From the NCBI RefSeq assembly GCF_001443605.1, contig NZ_CP013118.1:1209075-1273074 (forward strand): a stretch of DNA of 64,000 bases, read 5' to 3'. The notes below the pieces were generated by a model, which ran no database searches, was not told the DNA's origin, and saw only the letters and a program-made list of their open reading frames with translations. How positions within the stretch are numbered: the stretch's first letter is position 1; the number at the start of each line of letters is the position of its first letter. The position numbers and the translations under genes are program-made. Below are positions 45,355-54,777 of this stretch, piece by piece. This DNA comes from Salinivirga cyanobacteriivorans. Its GTDB lineage: Bacteria; Bacteroidota; Bacteroidia; Bacteroidales; Salinivirgaceae.

Positions 45355-46198
45355 TAAAAAATGAGAATATTGTAATGGCAGCGTAAAGGATGCTTGCAAT
45401 GCCATTGGTGGTAAAAAAAGCTAAATTAACTTTGGATAAATCTGACTCCTTGACTATTAAATGTTGGTATAGCAGCAACAAAGCAAAAATACCGGCACCA
45501 ATAAAATAGATATAGGAAAGATTAAGCCAGGTCCCAATTAATATAATAATTAAACCAGAAAATAGATGTATCGCCCTGGAAATCCACAGGGCGTTTTTTC
45601 TACCAAAATATGACGGTATTGAGAACAAGCCCTGCGCTTTATCAAAACCATCATCCTGCAGGGCATAAATAATATCGAAGCCGGTTACCCACAATAGCAC
45701 AGCCAGTGACAGCATAACCGGCACAATGTGAAAAATGCCTGTAACCGCTAAAAAGGCACCAATGGGTGCCAACGACAGGCCTAACCCGAGGATAAAATGA
45801 CAAAGCCAGGTGAATCTTTTGGTAAGACTATATCCCAACACCACAGCCATGGCGACAAATGATAGATAGAAACAAAGTAAATTTATAAACCATGTGGTAA
45901 TAATAAACGCCAATACATTAATAATCACAAACCAACCTGCAGCCTGAACCGAAACTGCCCCTGAAGGTATTTCTCTGGAAGCTGTGCGGACGTTTTGCGC
46001 ATCAATATTGCGATCTATATACCGATTGAAACCCATAGCAGCATTACGGGCAAATACCATTGCAAGCAATACTTTTAACAGTTCGAGCCAATTAAAGCCC
46101 CCATCAAAATATACGGCAGCCATAAAATATCCGACCAATGCAAATGGCAGCGCAAAAACAGTATGGGCAAACTTCACAAGTGAAAGAAACTTTTGCAT
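45347..46198 (-). CDS. UbiA-family prenyltransferase
   Basis: Integral membrane enzyme that attaches a polyprenyl chain to an aromatic ring. About 283 aa from ATG at 46198 (MQKFLSLVKFAHTVFALPF). The two Asp-rich motifs are FNRYIDRNIDAQN and DIIYALQDDGFDKAQG, with about eight membrane helices. It is closest in style to 4-hydroxybenzoate octaprenyltransferase/MqnP proteins, so a role in menaquinone synthesis by the futalosine route is likely but unproven. An upstream GTG start would add 29 residues without a family match. Confidence 0.88.
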   Translation of the reverse strand: MQKFLSLVKFAHTVFALPFALVGYFMAAVYFDGGFNWLELLKVLLAMVFARNAAMGFNRYIDRNIDAQNVRTASREIPSGAVSVQAAGWFVIINVLAFIITTWFINLLCFYLSFVAMAVVLGYSLTKRFTWLCHFILGLGLSLAPIGAFLAVTGIFHIVPVMLSLAVLLWVTGFDIIYALQDDGFDKAQGLFSIPSYFGRKNALWISRAIHLFSGLIIILIGTWLNLSYIYFIGAGIFALLLLYQHLIVKESDLSKVNLAFFTTNGIASILYAAITIFSFFII

Positions 46199-46347
46199 AA
46201 AGCAAGATTTAAAACTTGCGTAAAAATAGCAACTTTTACACATCCAAAAAAGAACTAACACCTCTAGTTTAGAGGTTTGCTTCACTAAAAAAATTTGATT
46301 TTCCTTATAGATTTCGCTAAATTGATAGAAATTAAAAATAAATAATT

Positions 46348-47094
46348 ATGAAAAAACTGCTTATTACCTCCGTTGTAATCATCTTATCAATGAGCCTTTT
46401 TGGACAAAAAATTATTGATTACAAACAGTGGTCAAACCCGACAGCATTTCAAACAAGTCCGACACCAGTAATTACAGGTTTTGGAGCGTATAGCGATTCC
46501 CTGTCAAATGTGTACGATGGCAAAACATTCTTTGCCAACGGAACTGATTATTTCCAGATAGAATCGTGGGCCGATTACTACTATTGGTTTACGCAAAAGT
46601 ACTGGTACAAATTCAAACACCCTGAGCTATACGAATATTTTTACCTTACTGAAAACGACTATGAAATGGCCCGGTATGTTGCCACCCAATATTTAGGGAA
46701 ATATTATCCGTCAGCCATTACAATCCAGCTCAGTCAGGATGACAAAAAAAATACAACAAACAGAACTGCTGGTGGTGGCCACTATGCAAACAATATGAAA
46801 AAAGTACAGGAGCTACAAAAAGACCTCAGGGACCCAATAAACAAAGTAAAGGTCAGAACCTTTAACTACGACATAAATGAAGGAAAAGTGAAAGCGAAAA
46901 GAGAAGCCACAAAACAGCGATATGATTATAGCCATCCTAATAATTCAGGTATTCGAACATTCAAACATAAAACAGCTCCAGCAAAAATAAATTCCAAACG
47001 AATCAACCAATCGAAGAGCCGAAGTACAAGAAGTAGTGGCTCTTCTAATGCGAAACGGACAAAATCAAAACCATCAAAAAGCAGGGAACGATAA
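46348..47094 (+). CDS. Secreted protein with basic C-terminal tail
   Basis: The 248-aa protein has a signal peptide (IILSMSLFGQ), an aromatic-rich middle (WADYYYWFTQKYWYKFKHPE), and a C-terminal 70 residues rich in Lys, Arg and Ser (SKSRSTRSSGSSNAKRTKSK). I recognise no domain. The tail could bind polyanions such as nucleic acid or polysaccharide. It ends before a strong terminator and is followed by the exosortase-like gene. Confidence 0.75.
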   Translation: MKKLLITSVVIILSMSLFGQKIIDYKQWSNPTAFQTSPTPVITGFGAYSDSLSNVYDGKTFFANGTDYFQIESWADYYYWFTQKYWYKFKHPELYEYFYLTENDYEMARYVATQYLGKYYPSAITIQLSQDDKKNTTNRTAGGGHYANNMKKVQELQKDLRDPINKVKVRTFNYDINEGKVKAKREATKQRYDYSHPNNSGIRTFKHKTAPAKINSKRINQSKSRSTRSSGSSNAKRTKSKPSKSRER

Positions 47095-47111
47095 AGGACT
47101 TTTAATTTCAA

Positions 47112-47162
47112 AAAGGCCATTTCGCGAATCTGAACATTAGGTTCCCGAAATGGTCTTTTTTA
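47112..47162 (+). terminator. Terminator after the basic secreted protein
   Basis: A 13-bp stem (47112-47124 with 47146-47158) around a 21-nt loop is followed by a T run. Confidence 0.8.
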
Positions 47163-47231
47163 TTATACAGGCACAAATTTTAACATTATATTTAACTGCA
47201 GTTTAATAACTAATCAAAACCAATACGCCGA

Positions 47232-47765
47232 TTGAATAGAACAAAAACAATAAAAAAGTACCTGACATCAGGTTTTAACTGGCGCATAGCATTTGCTTTT
47301 TTGGCCGGGGCCATTACTTCTGCCTTATTAATGGATTTCCCTTTCTTTTCAAATCCCATAAAGGACACAGCTATAACCACAGATTTCAGCAACCTACTTG
47401 CAACTCTCACAGCCTGGGTAATAAAGATTAATGGTTATGAAGTTACATTGAATGCACCAAGCATTTTATTTACAAAGTCAAACGGAATATACTTTGCATT
47501 TGGCTGCCTGGGCTATCGGCAAATCATTTGGTTTTCTGTATTTCTATTAATCAGCCCCGGCAAACCCATCCACAAAACCTGGTTTATACCCATAGGAATT
47601 ATCATCATTGAATTCAGCAACGTATTGCGGGCTGCAATTATTGGCATTAGTAATTATCACAACCCACAATCCTTTGAAATTATTCATGCCCAGGGTACTA
47701 TCTGGTTCGTATACGGTACAGTGCTTCTGCTTTGGCTGTTTTGGTTAGAATTCTTCAAAAAATGA
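47232..47765 (+). CDS. Exosortase/archaeosortase-like membrane protein
   Basis: The 177-aa protein has about five membrane helices and the three conserved positions of exosortases: Cys in FAFGCLGYRQ, Arg in SNVLRAAII, and His in EIIHAQGTIWF. Exosortases are membrane transpeptidases that process C-terminal sorting tails. It is shorter than most family members. The start is a TTG at 47232; the only downstream ATG (near 47331) would remove the first helix. No gene for a matching PEP-CTERM-like substrate or EPS cluster lies nearby. Confidence 0.7.
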   Translation: MNRTKTIKKYLTSGFNWRIAFAFLAGAITSALLMDFPFFSNPIKDTAITTDFSNLLATLTAWVIKINGYEVTLNAPSILFTKSNGIYFAFGCLGYRQIIWFSVFLLISPGKPIHKTWFIPIGIIIIEFSNVLRAAIIGISNYHNPQSFEIIHAQGTIWFVYGTVLLLWLFWLEFFKK

Positions 47766-47901
47766 CATTCTGTCACATATAACCCAGGCTTCTCAATATC
47801 GTATAATTAGATAAAAGACAAACACATACAATAATTTACACATATCAATTTAAACAGAAGTGGAATAAAGTTTGTTAACATTATGGAAAACACAGACAGT
47901 T

Positions 47902-48489
47902 ATGTACTCTAAGACCAACATATTTAGCTTTAAAGAAGATCCCAGTAAAATAAAAGCGGGTTCGGTTTTGGTTTCAGAACCATTTTCCAGAGATCCGCAT
48001 TTTAGCAAATCTGTCGTGCTCATTACCGAGCATAACGATAAGGGTACAGTCGGCTTCATTCTAAACAAACCGGTAAAAATGGCTTTGAGTGATATAATGA
48101 AAAACTTCCCGAATACTGACACAAATATATCTATTGGCGGACCAGTGGAAACAAACTCGGTACATTTTATTCACACCCTGGGGCAACAAATTGAAGGGAC
48201 AAAGGAGGTAAACGACGGTTTATTTTGGGGTGGCAACTTCAAAAAACTCCAACAACTGGTTTCTTTGGGCCTCGTTGATCAGCGACATGTAAAATTCTTC
48301 ATAGGGTATGCAGGATGGAAACCAAAACAACTCGAAACAGAAATCGACAATAATTACTGGAAAATTACAAACCTGCAAAACACCGAAATTCTCGATAACG
48401 ACCCAAGGATGTGGTACAATACCGTGTCCCGCTTTGGGGAGGCCTTTAAACCATGGCTAAACGTCCCGGAAAATCCGGCATGGAACTAA
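47902..48489 (+). CDS. YqgE/AlgH family protein
   Basis: About 195 aa. The family signature is clear: IKAGSVLVSEPFSRDPHFSK, TEHNDKGTVGFILNKP and ISIGGPVE, ending in an R-FGEAFKPW region. Biochemical role unknown; AlgH was named from alginate regulation. ATG at 47902 (MYSKTNIF) is preferred over a TTG 30 bp upstream. Its stop overlaps the stop of the convergent aminotransferase gene. Confidence 0.92.
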   Translation: MYSKTNIFSFKEDPSKIKAGSVLVSEPFSRDPHFSKSVVLITEHNDKGTVGFILNKPVKMALSDIMKNFPNTDTNISIGGPVETNSVHFIHTLGQQIEGTKEVNDGLFWGGNFKKLQQLVSLGLVDQRHVKFFIGYAGWKPKQLETEIDNNYWKITNLQNTEILDNDPRMWYNTVSRFGEAFKPWLNVPENPAWN

Positions 48490-49349
48490 AATTGCCGATT
48501 TACAATTTTCAAATTCAGCTTTTCAGACAACTCTGCACCAAAGCGATGATAATAGCGTCGTTCTTTGTATCCTTTTACCCAATTGATGCCCTGCACAGCA
48601 TTGGTCAACAGAACCTCATCGGCTTTCTGTAAATCATCCGCATTAATGCCCCGCTCCGTTATGTTATAATTTGTATCATTTAACAAATTCAACACCTGCT
48701 TTCGCATAGTACCATTAAGGGCGCCGTTTGACGTCCCGGGCGCAATAACCTGGTTACCTGCAACCAAAAAAACATTTGAGTTCACTGTCTCAATAATCTC
48801 ATCCCGTTCATTCATTATAAAGCAATCATCAAACCCTTGTGTTTTAGCATGTTTTCCAGCAAGCACATAGAAAATACTACTTGTAGTTTTTAAAGATGCC
48901 AGTTTGTTCAAAGGTTTTTTCATCTCCGAAAATGCAGTAAGCAACTTGCCGGTCCCCACAAAGGGATAAAAAGGTTCATTATCAAAAGGCTCACCATCAA
49001 GCAAGAAGCCCGATTCATTACTTTGGGGGGTATACCTGCCCGCTCCTACCCGATAAACCGTAAGTCTTAACCTTGCACCTTTGTACCATTTGTTTTTATG
49101 AATGAACCTTGCTGCCAGCTTTCTCAACCCATCAGCCTGCAAATCAGCATGAAGTGGAATGTCAAGTAAAGCCAGACTGTTGGTAAGTCGCTCGAAATGA
49201 GTTTCAACAAAAACTATATCTTCTCCAAATGTACGCATAGTTTCGAAAACACCATCGCCATATAGAAAAGCACGATTTTGAACCGTCAAAGCATCTTGCT
49301 GCCTAACCCATTCTCCATCAACACATAACCAATATGGAGTACGATCCAT
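48486..49349 (-). CDS. Class IV PLP aminotransferase
   Basis: The 287-aa protein belongs to the fold-IV group that includes branched-chain aminotransferase, D-amino acid transaminase and aminodeoxychorismate lyase (PabC). Seen are FLYGDGVFETMRTF at the N-terminus, the PLP-lysine segment ASLKTTSSIFYVLAG, and the C-terminal LNDTNYNITERGI and TNAVQGINWV. The NAVQGI ending recalls PabC-like enzymes, but substrate is not certain. It is 5 bp from the GmhB-like gene upstream. Confidence 0.88.
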   Translation of the reverse strand: MDRTPYWLCVDGEWVRQQDALTVQNRAFLYGDGVFETMRTFGEDIVFVETHFERLTNSLALLDIPLHADLQADGLRKLAARFIHKNKWYKGARLRLTVYRVGAGRYTPQSNESGFLLDGEPFDNEPFYPFVGTGKLLTAFSEMKKPLNKLASLKTTSSIFYVLAGKHAKTQGFDDCFIMNERDEIIETVNSNVFLVAGNQVIAPGTSNGALNGTMRKQVLNLLNDTNYNITERGINADDLQKADEVLLTNAVQGINWVKGYKERRYYHRFGAELSEKLNLKIVNRQF

Positions 49350-49354
49350 AAAAA

Positions 49355-49852
49355 CTAATTTACATCAGGAATCTGACTTACAACCTTTAACGCTGAAGTA
49401 TTAGCTTCCAATTTAAAACTTTTAATACCTGCACGCTCACCTGTTTCAATATCTCGGTGACTATCACCAATTAGGAATGAACTGGCAAGATCTATATTAT
49501 GCACAGCAGCAGCTTTTTCAATTAAAAGTGTATTTGGTTTTCGACACAGGCATTGTTCAATCTTATCGTGATGCGGACAATAAAAAAAATCGTCAATTTT
49601 AGCATTATAATGCTGTAACTGCCGCTGTATTTCAGCGTGTACAGTCTCCACATCAATCGAATCATAAATCCCCTTTGATATGCCACCCTGGTTGCTTATA
49701 ACAATAACTTTATAGCCGGCCTCATTAATTTTGTGGATACATTCCCCTATATCAGGATTCAACTCCAAATCAGCAGGCCTGAATACATAGTAATGGTTTG
49801 CATTATTATTGATCACACCATCTCGATCGAAAAAAACAGCTCTTGTTTTCAT
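49355..49852 (-). CDS. GmhB-like HAD histidinol/heptose-bisphosphate phosphatase
   Basis: The 165-aa HAD phosphatase has the DxD motif FFDRDGVINN, VISNQGGISKG, a zinc-binding CPHHDKIEQCLCRKP loop, and the C-terminal FLIGDSHRDIETGERAG. This matches D-glycero-D-manno-heptose-1,7-bisphosphate 7-phosphatase (LPS heptose pathway); histidinol phosphatase is the alternative. It is packed between the aminotransferase and rhomboid genes on the same strand. Confidence 0.88.
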   Translation of the reverse strand: MKTRAVFFDRDGVINNNANHYYVFRPADLELNPDIGECIHKINEAGYKVIVISNQGGISKGIYDSIDVETVHAEIQRQLQHYNAKIDDFFYCPHHDKIEQCLCRKPNTLLIEKAAAVHNIDLASSFLIGDSHRDIETGERAGIKSFKLEANTSALKVVSQIPDVN

Positions 49853-49864
49853 TAAATCAACAAA

Positions 49865-50473
49865 TTACCAATTAAGCAATTGATTTAAAAATACATTTAT
49901 CAGCCGTGGTTCAAGAACCAGCGGAAAAAGAAATCCAAATATTGCACCCCAGAAGTGTGCATCGTGACCAATATTATCTACATTCTTTTTCCCCATGTAA
50001 TAGGAATACGCCAGGTAAGCAATTCCAAAAATAATCCCGGGGATGGGCAAAACGCCAAAAAACAGTACTTTTTCCAACGGGGCAAAAAATATACATGCAA
50101 ACACCACAGCAGAAACCGCACCAGATGCACCCACTGCACTATAGCTATAATTGTCTTTTTGCTTAAACAAACTCACCAGACTCGATGCCAATATGGCCAG
50201 CACATAAAAAATCAGGAATAACAGGCCGGCAGGCATAAACGCAAAATAATGATTAAAAAAGAATATGAGCACATTTGCAAAAGAATAGAGCACGAGCATA
50301 TTAATAATTAAATGCATCCAGTCTACATGCAAAAGTGCATGTGAAAACAACCGGTAATACTCTTTTCTTTTTACAACCTGATAGGGTGAAAAGTTATATC
50401 TGTACATAATCTCGGGACGTTGAAAAGCATATACAGATACAACCGCAGTGATAACAATTATAAATAGCGTCAT
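49865..50473 (-). CDS. Rhomboid family intramembrane serine protease
   Basis: The 202-aa protein has six hydrophobic segments. It shows the loop-1 region LFSHALLHVDWMHLIINM, the catalytic serine motif SAVGASGAVSA, and the catalytic His in GHDAHFWGAIFGF. It cleaves membrane helices of unknown substrates. It lies 12 bp upstream of the GmhB-like gene and 15 bp downstream of the deiminase gene on the same strand. Confidence 0.93.
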   Translation of the reverse strand: MTLFIIVITAVVSVYAFQRPEIMYRYNFSPYQVVKRKEYYRLFSHALLHVDWMHLIINMLVLYSFANVLIFFFNHYFAFMPAGLLFLIFYVLAILASSLVSLFKQKDNYSYSAVGASGAVSAVVFACIFFAPLEKVLFFGVLPIPGIIFGIAYLAYSYYMGKKNVDNIGHDAHFWGAIFGFLFPLVLEPRLINVFLNQLLNW

Positions 50474-50488
50474 TTAAAATTATTTGTT

Positions 50489-52474
50489 TTATTTTATGAT
50501 TAATCTTTTTGTTGAAACATGGTTTTCATATATCGCCTGAACTAAATACAGGCCTGAAGTAAAACTATTGGTCTTCAATTTATAAATACTACTGCCGGAT
50601 AATGGCTCAGACAATACAACGCCGCCGTTTGCATTTACTATGCGAACCATTTTCGGAGTTTGCTCATCAAACGCAATAAGCACATCAGATGTTGCAGGAT
50701 TTGGAAAAACTTTCCATGATTTAACTGCATGTAACTCTTTAACAGATATGCCGGCATTTACAGTAATATTTACTGTATCAGTTTCAGATGAGCCAAGCTG
50801 GTCGGCTACTTCTAAATAAACCTGCAATGTAGTATCAGTTGTAACTTCCGGGGCATCAAATGTAGGTGTTGCTGTAGTGTCACCAATTAAATCAATTGTA
50901 GCATTGGTCCACCAGCTATAGGTAATATCATCTCCATCAGGATCGTATGATGAAGTTCCATCAAGCTGAACAACTGCCCCGGCATCCACTGACTGATCAG
51001 CACCGGCATTAGCAACCGGCAGCATATTGCCAGCAGTATCAAGGCTGTAAGTCCAGTAGCCTTCAGGTGCGGTCATTGGTTTCACCTGTTCTTTTCCACT
51101 ATTGGCGGTTGCTTTCAGGTAATATTGCACAATTACAGAGTCGGCTTTAGCCTCAACGGGAATCTGTGCATGCCAAAGCTCTGTAGAATCTATATTTTGG
51201 GCCATGCTTAAAGGGGTAAAAGCGGCTGTTGTATCGGTACGATACATTACAGTTGCACTCTCAATACCTGATTTATGCTCAAAATAACCCGTAACCTCAT
51301 GGTTTCGACTTACGGCATCCGCTGTTTTCAGCTTTCGGTGCGAGATCAACAACGGATTATGAGCACCGAGCTCATGTGTAATACAATGAATTGCTCCACT
51401 CAGGCCAATAATATCGTCGCAGTCAATTCCCACAACTTCATATCCGGGCATATGCTCACGGTAAATGTCCAATGCTTCTTCATCGGCATCAGCGCCATAT
51501 ATCGGAACCAACACGAGTTCATTCAAAATCAAGGCGTTTGTATATGTTCTGTAATCGCCCCAATCATCGGGATAATTGCCATACGCATCGGGTGGCATTG
51601 GTATGCGTACAACATTAAATGGTGTTCCGAAAACGGTTTGGTAATTATTTAGTACATATTGCAGGTTGGCCTCTATTTGTGGTCCATCAGCCACACCATC
51701 GGGGTATTGACCCACCAGAAGGGTCTCCTCGTCGAGCAACTTCATGTGCATATCAATATGGTGTATTCCATCGTATGGCAACGTTTCCATAAGCACATAC
51801 TCATCAATCCCCATAAAAGCCTGCACAATATCCCGTACTTCCTGCTCTGTATGCCCGGGGTTCTCTTCAACAATAAGTTCTGAAGAAAAACCAAGTCCAA
51901 AACCATCGCTCATGAAATTTCCACCAGTTCCTACAAGATCATATGGTGCAGTGGTATTTTCATATAAAGGAATACCCATCTCATTGGCAAGGGCAGCCGG
52001 AATTACATCATCATCAGGTCGCGGACGGTTGTAAATCCAATCTACAAATATCAATGAATCGACATTATTTTTGTAAACATTTGTGGGGCCATAATCGCGA
52101 ATCCAGATGCTATTAGCATATTCATTAAGAAAAACAACGCTATCCAGGGCTATTCCCTCACTGGTAAGAGTCGAAGAAACTGAGGAGGAATTAGTAGTAA
52201 CGATATAAACCTTTCCCTGATCAACACTATGACGCACGATCTCTGTAAGTATTCCATAAAAACTATCCCAGGAAATTACCACGCCCTGCATCTCTTCCCA
52301 TTCAGCAGCCGTTCTCACCGGAAACTCAGGAGGTGTTGTATCACCTCTTGATTGGATGTTTTCTAAATAAACCGGCATTATTTTTTTCTCGGCTTCTGTC
52401 ATTTTGTGGGGCAAGGTCTGGGCCGAGGCGGCTAACCCCATAGTAATCATAACGATGGCAAAAATAGTTCTCAT
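50489..52474 (-). CDS. Secreted agmatine/peptidylarginine deiminase with T9SS sorting domain
   Basis: The 661-aa protein has a signal peptide (MITMGLAASAQ) and a deiminase domain of the agmatine deiminase/PPAD family (about 40-355) with IWIRDYGPTNV, GTGGNFMSDGFG, HIDMHMKLLD and the nucleophile Cys in LSGAIHCITHELGAH. A linker, a PKD-like Ig domain (NAGADQSVDAGAVVQLDGTS, about 490-575) and a C-terminal type A sorting domain (KVFPNPATSDVLI, GLYLVQAI, about 590-661) follow. It should be exported by type IX secretion, as is Porphyromonas PPAD. Whether it acts on peptides or on agmatine is not shown by sequence. Confidence 0.9.
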   Translation of the reverse strand: MRTIFAIVMITMGLAASAQTLPHKMTEAEKKIMPVYLENIQSRGDTTPPEFPVRTAAEWEEMQGVVISWDSFYGILTEIVRHSVDQGKVYIVTTNSSSVSSTLTSEGIALDSVVFLNEYANSIWIRDYGPTNVYKNNVDSLIFVDWIYNRPRPDDDVIPAALANEMGIPLYENTTAPYDLVGTGGNFMSDGFGLGFSSELIVEENPGHTEQEVRDIVQAFMGIDEYVLMETLPYDGIHHIDMHMKLLDEETLLVGQYPDGVADGPQIEANLQYVLNNYQTVFGTPFNVVRIPMPPDAYGNYPDDWGDYRTYTNALILNELVLVPIYGADADEEALDIYREHMPGYEVVGIDCDDIIGLSGAIHCITHELGAHNPLLISHRKLKTADAVSRNHEVTGYFEHKSGIESATVMYRTDTTAAFTPLSMAQNIDSTELWHAQIPVEAKADSVIVQYYLKATANSGKEQVKPMTAPEGYWTYSLDTAGNMLPVANAGADQSVDAGAVVQLDGTSSYDPDGDDITYSWWTNATIDLIGDTTATPTFDAPEVTTDTTLQVYLEVADQLGSSETDTVNITVNAGISVKELHAVKSWKVFPNPATSDVLIAFDEQTPKMVRIVNANGGVVLSEPLSGSSIYKLKTNSFTSGLYLVQAIYENHVSTKRLIIK

Positions 52475-52663
52475 AGCTTTTTAATTTGTTAAATAATCAA
52501 GTGAAATAACCAAAAAATATTGAGTTTTGCAAACTGGACAGCTTGTCACCTAACTACTCAAAACCAGCTATATTTGGCCACTTCTGACAAGATGACAAAG
52601 GCAATTTGCTTTGGCAGGGCTTTTGATAACCTGCAATGGTACTAAAACAAAGAAGATATCATT

Positions 52664-53356
52664 ATGGTAGATAAATCAAAGCAAAAAGAAGAAGAAAAAA
52701 AGCAGCAACAAGCCAGTAATGTTAAACAAGAATCTTCTGCCAGGGATCAATCCACAACCCACGAAGAGCAACAAGCTGTAAAAGATAATAAAGACGAAAA
52801 TAAAGAATCTTCTGAAAAAGAAGAGGAAACAAAAGATCATAAAAAATCTACAAAAGACAGCAAGGCAAAAAGCAGCAAAAAAGGGAAGAAAAAAGATCCT
52901 AAAGAAGAGAAAATACAGGAGCTTGGCGAGCAAGTTGAGAAGTTAAACGATCGCTACATGAGATTGCAGGCTGAATTCGACAATTACCGCAAACGCACCA
53001 TTAAAGAAAAAGCTGACTTACTAAAATCAGCAGGTGAAGATGTGTTGAAAGATATGCTTCCGGTAATTGACGATATGGACCGGGCAATTGAAACCATTGA
53101 AGCTGCCGAAGATAAAGATGCCATTAAGGCTGGGATGCAGTTAATCGACCAAAAATTTAAAGAGTTCGTTAAGCAAAAAGGTGTTTCAGAAATTGATGCC
53201 ATGCACCAGGAATTCGACACAGATGTGCACGAAGCAATGACCAAAATTCCTGCACCTAAAGAAGAACTGAAAGGGAAAGTTGTAGATGTTATTCAGAAAG
53301 GATATAAACTTAACGATAAGGTAATTAGATTTGCTAAAGTTGTCATTGGAGAATAA
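52664..53356 (+). CDS. grpE: Nucleotide exchange factor GrpE
   Basis: Co-chaperone that releases ADP from DnaK. The 230-aa protein has a C-terminal two thirds with the GrpE coiled coil and beta domain (RLQAEFDNYRKRT, MLPVIDDMDRAIE, HEAMTKIPAP, GYKLNDKVIRFAKVVIG). The first 85 residues are an unusually long, highly charged Lys/Glu/Gln/Ser-rich extension. It is followed after 27 bp by dnaJ. No CIRCE-like inverted repeat was noticed upstream. Confidence 0.95.
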   Translation: MVDKSKQKEEEKKQQQASNVKQESSARDQSTTHEEQQAVKDNKDENKESSEKEEETKDHKKSTKDSKAKSSKKGKKKDPKEEKIQELGEQVEKLNDRYMRLQAEFDNYRKRTIKEKADLLKSAGEDVLKDMLPVIDDMDRAIETIEAAEDKDAIKAGMQLIDQKFKEFVKQKGVSEIDAMHQEFDTDVHEAMTKIPAPKEELKGKVVDVIQKGYKLNDKVIRFAKVVIGE

Positions 53357-53383
53357 GCAGCACAATTACAGAAAGTAAGGATT

Positions 53384-54538
53384 ATGAGTAAAAGAGATTA
53401 CTACGAAGTATTAGGTGTTTCACGCGATGCCTCAAAAGAAGAAATTAAAAAAGCCTACCGCAAAATGGCTATTAAGTATCACCCGGACAAAAACCCGGAT
53501 GACAAAGATGCTGAAAATAAATTTAAGGAGGCAGCAGAAGCTTATGAGGTATTAAGTGACGACACTAAACGACAACGATACGATCAATTCGGACATGACG
53601 GCGTCAAAGGATCCGGCGGATTCGGCGGTGGCGGCATGAGCATGGATGATATATTCAGTTCATTTGGCGATATCTTTGGAGATGCCTTTGGATTCGGCGA
53701 TTTTGGCGGATTCGGAGGATTTGGCGGCGGACGTAGTCGACAGAGAGTAAATAAAGGCTCAAATATCCGCATTCGGGTAAAACTTACACTTCAGGAAATG
53801 GTCAATGGAGTGGAGAAAAAAGTGAAAGTTAAAAAATACACCGAATGTAAAACATGTAGCGGCTCTGGTGCAAAAAACGGAGCTTTCAGTACATGCAACA
53901 CATGTAACGGAAGTGGCCGTGTTACAAGAGTTTCGAATACCTTTCTTGGCCAAATGCAAACCACCGGAGCATGCCCCACTTGCGGTGGCGAAGGAAAAAT
54001 TATTAAAGAGAAATGTACATCCTGCTACGGCGAAGGCATTGTAAAAGACGAAGAGGTTATCAGCATTAAAATACCAGCAGGTGTAACCGAGGGCATGCAG
54101 CTTAACGTTAATGGCAAGGGTAATGCAGCCCGCAGAGGCGGCATTCCAGGCGACTTAATGGTAGTAATTGAAGAGGAAGAAAACGAAGATTTTATACGCG
54201 ATGGCAACGACCTTATTTACAACCTTTACATTAGCATGCCAGATGCTATACTGGGAACTACAGCTGAAATTCCCACAGTAGAAAGTAAGGTTAAAATCAA
54301 AATCGACCCGGGCACACAATCTGGCAAAATACTCAGATTACGCAACAAAGGAATTCCACAGGTTAATGGTTACGGACGAGGCGACATGTTGGTTCAGGTT
54401 AATGTTTGGATGCCTGAAAAAATCAGCCGCGAAGAGCGCAAAATTATTGAGAAGCTGAAAGAATCTGATAATTTTAAACCGCAACCCAAAAAGAAAGAAA
54501 AAAGCATATTTGAGCGCATGAGAGACTATTTTGGATAA
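53384..54538 (+). CDS. dnaJ: Chaperone protein DnaJ
   Basis: Hsp40 co-chaperone. The 384-aa protein has a J domain (1-70) with YHPDKNP, a Gly/Phe-rich linker (about 75-120), a zinc domain with four repeats ([32 protein letters not shown]), and C-terminal substrate-binding domains. Full-length type I DnaJ. It forms an operon with grpE and ends before a strong terminator. Confidence 0.98.
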   Translation: MSKRDYYEVLGVSRDASKEEIKKAYRKMAIKYHPDKNPDDKDAENKFKEAAEAYEVLSDDTKRQRYDQFGHDGVKGSGGFGGGGMSMDDIFSSFGDIFGDAFGFGDFGGFGGFGGGRSRQRVNKGSNIRIRVKLTLQEMVNGVEKKVKVKKYTECKTCSGSGAKNGAFSTCNTCNGSGRVTRVSNTFLGQMQTTGACPTCGGEGKIIKEKCTSCYGEGIVKDEEVISIKIPAGVTEGMQLNVNGKGNAARRGGIPGDLMVVIEEEENEDFIRDGNDLIYNLYISMPDAILGTTAEIPTVESKVKIKIDPGTQSGKILRLRNKGIPQVNGYGRGDMLVQVNVWMPEKISREERKIIEKLKESDNFKPQPKKKEKSIFERMRDYFG

Positions 54539-54568
54539 TAGCGCCCAACAAACTGCTTAATAAAACTA

Positions 54569-54604
54569 AAAAACCGGCCTCAGTAATGAGCGCCGGTTTT
54601 TTTA
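54569..54604 (+). terminator. Terminator of grpE-dnaJ
   Basis: AAACCGGC (54571-54578) and GCCGGTTT (54592-54599) form the stem, followed by seven T. Confidence 0.88.
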
Positions 54605-54685
54605 TGTTTCATTTTTAACTAGTCTCAGCAAGAAAACTACCTGTTTTTGGGTGTGCCTAGTAATAAAACTTCAAGAACAATGCTT

Positions 54686-54741
54686 GACCATTTCGAAAAT
54701 CAAGGGGTTTACTTTCGTAAGTGATTGTTTTCAAAATGGTC
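54686..54741. repeat. Long imperfect hairpin between convergent genes
   Basis: GACCATTTCGAAAATCA (54686-54702) is complementary to TGATTGTTTTCAAAATGGTC (54722-54741) with small bulges, around a loop with TTAC/GTAA. It lies 36 bp past the iorB stop and could serve as iorB mRNA 3' structure. Confidence 0.45.
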
Positions 54742-54777
54742 ATAACGCAGTAATTGGAATTTTCTTGCAGGCACTAA

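Noticed and set aside
52475-52663. CIRCE-type heat-shock operator before grpE
   Set aside because: No 9-bp inverted repeat with the CIRCE sequence was found.
52676-52933. Phe-rich 85-codon frame antisense to grpE
   Set aside because: It is the reverse complement of the Lys/Glu-rich GrpE extension, not a membrane protein.
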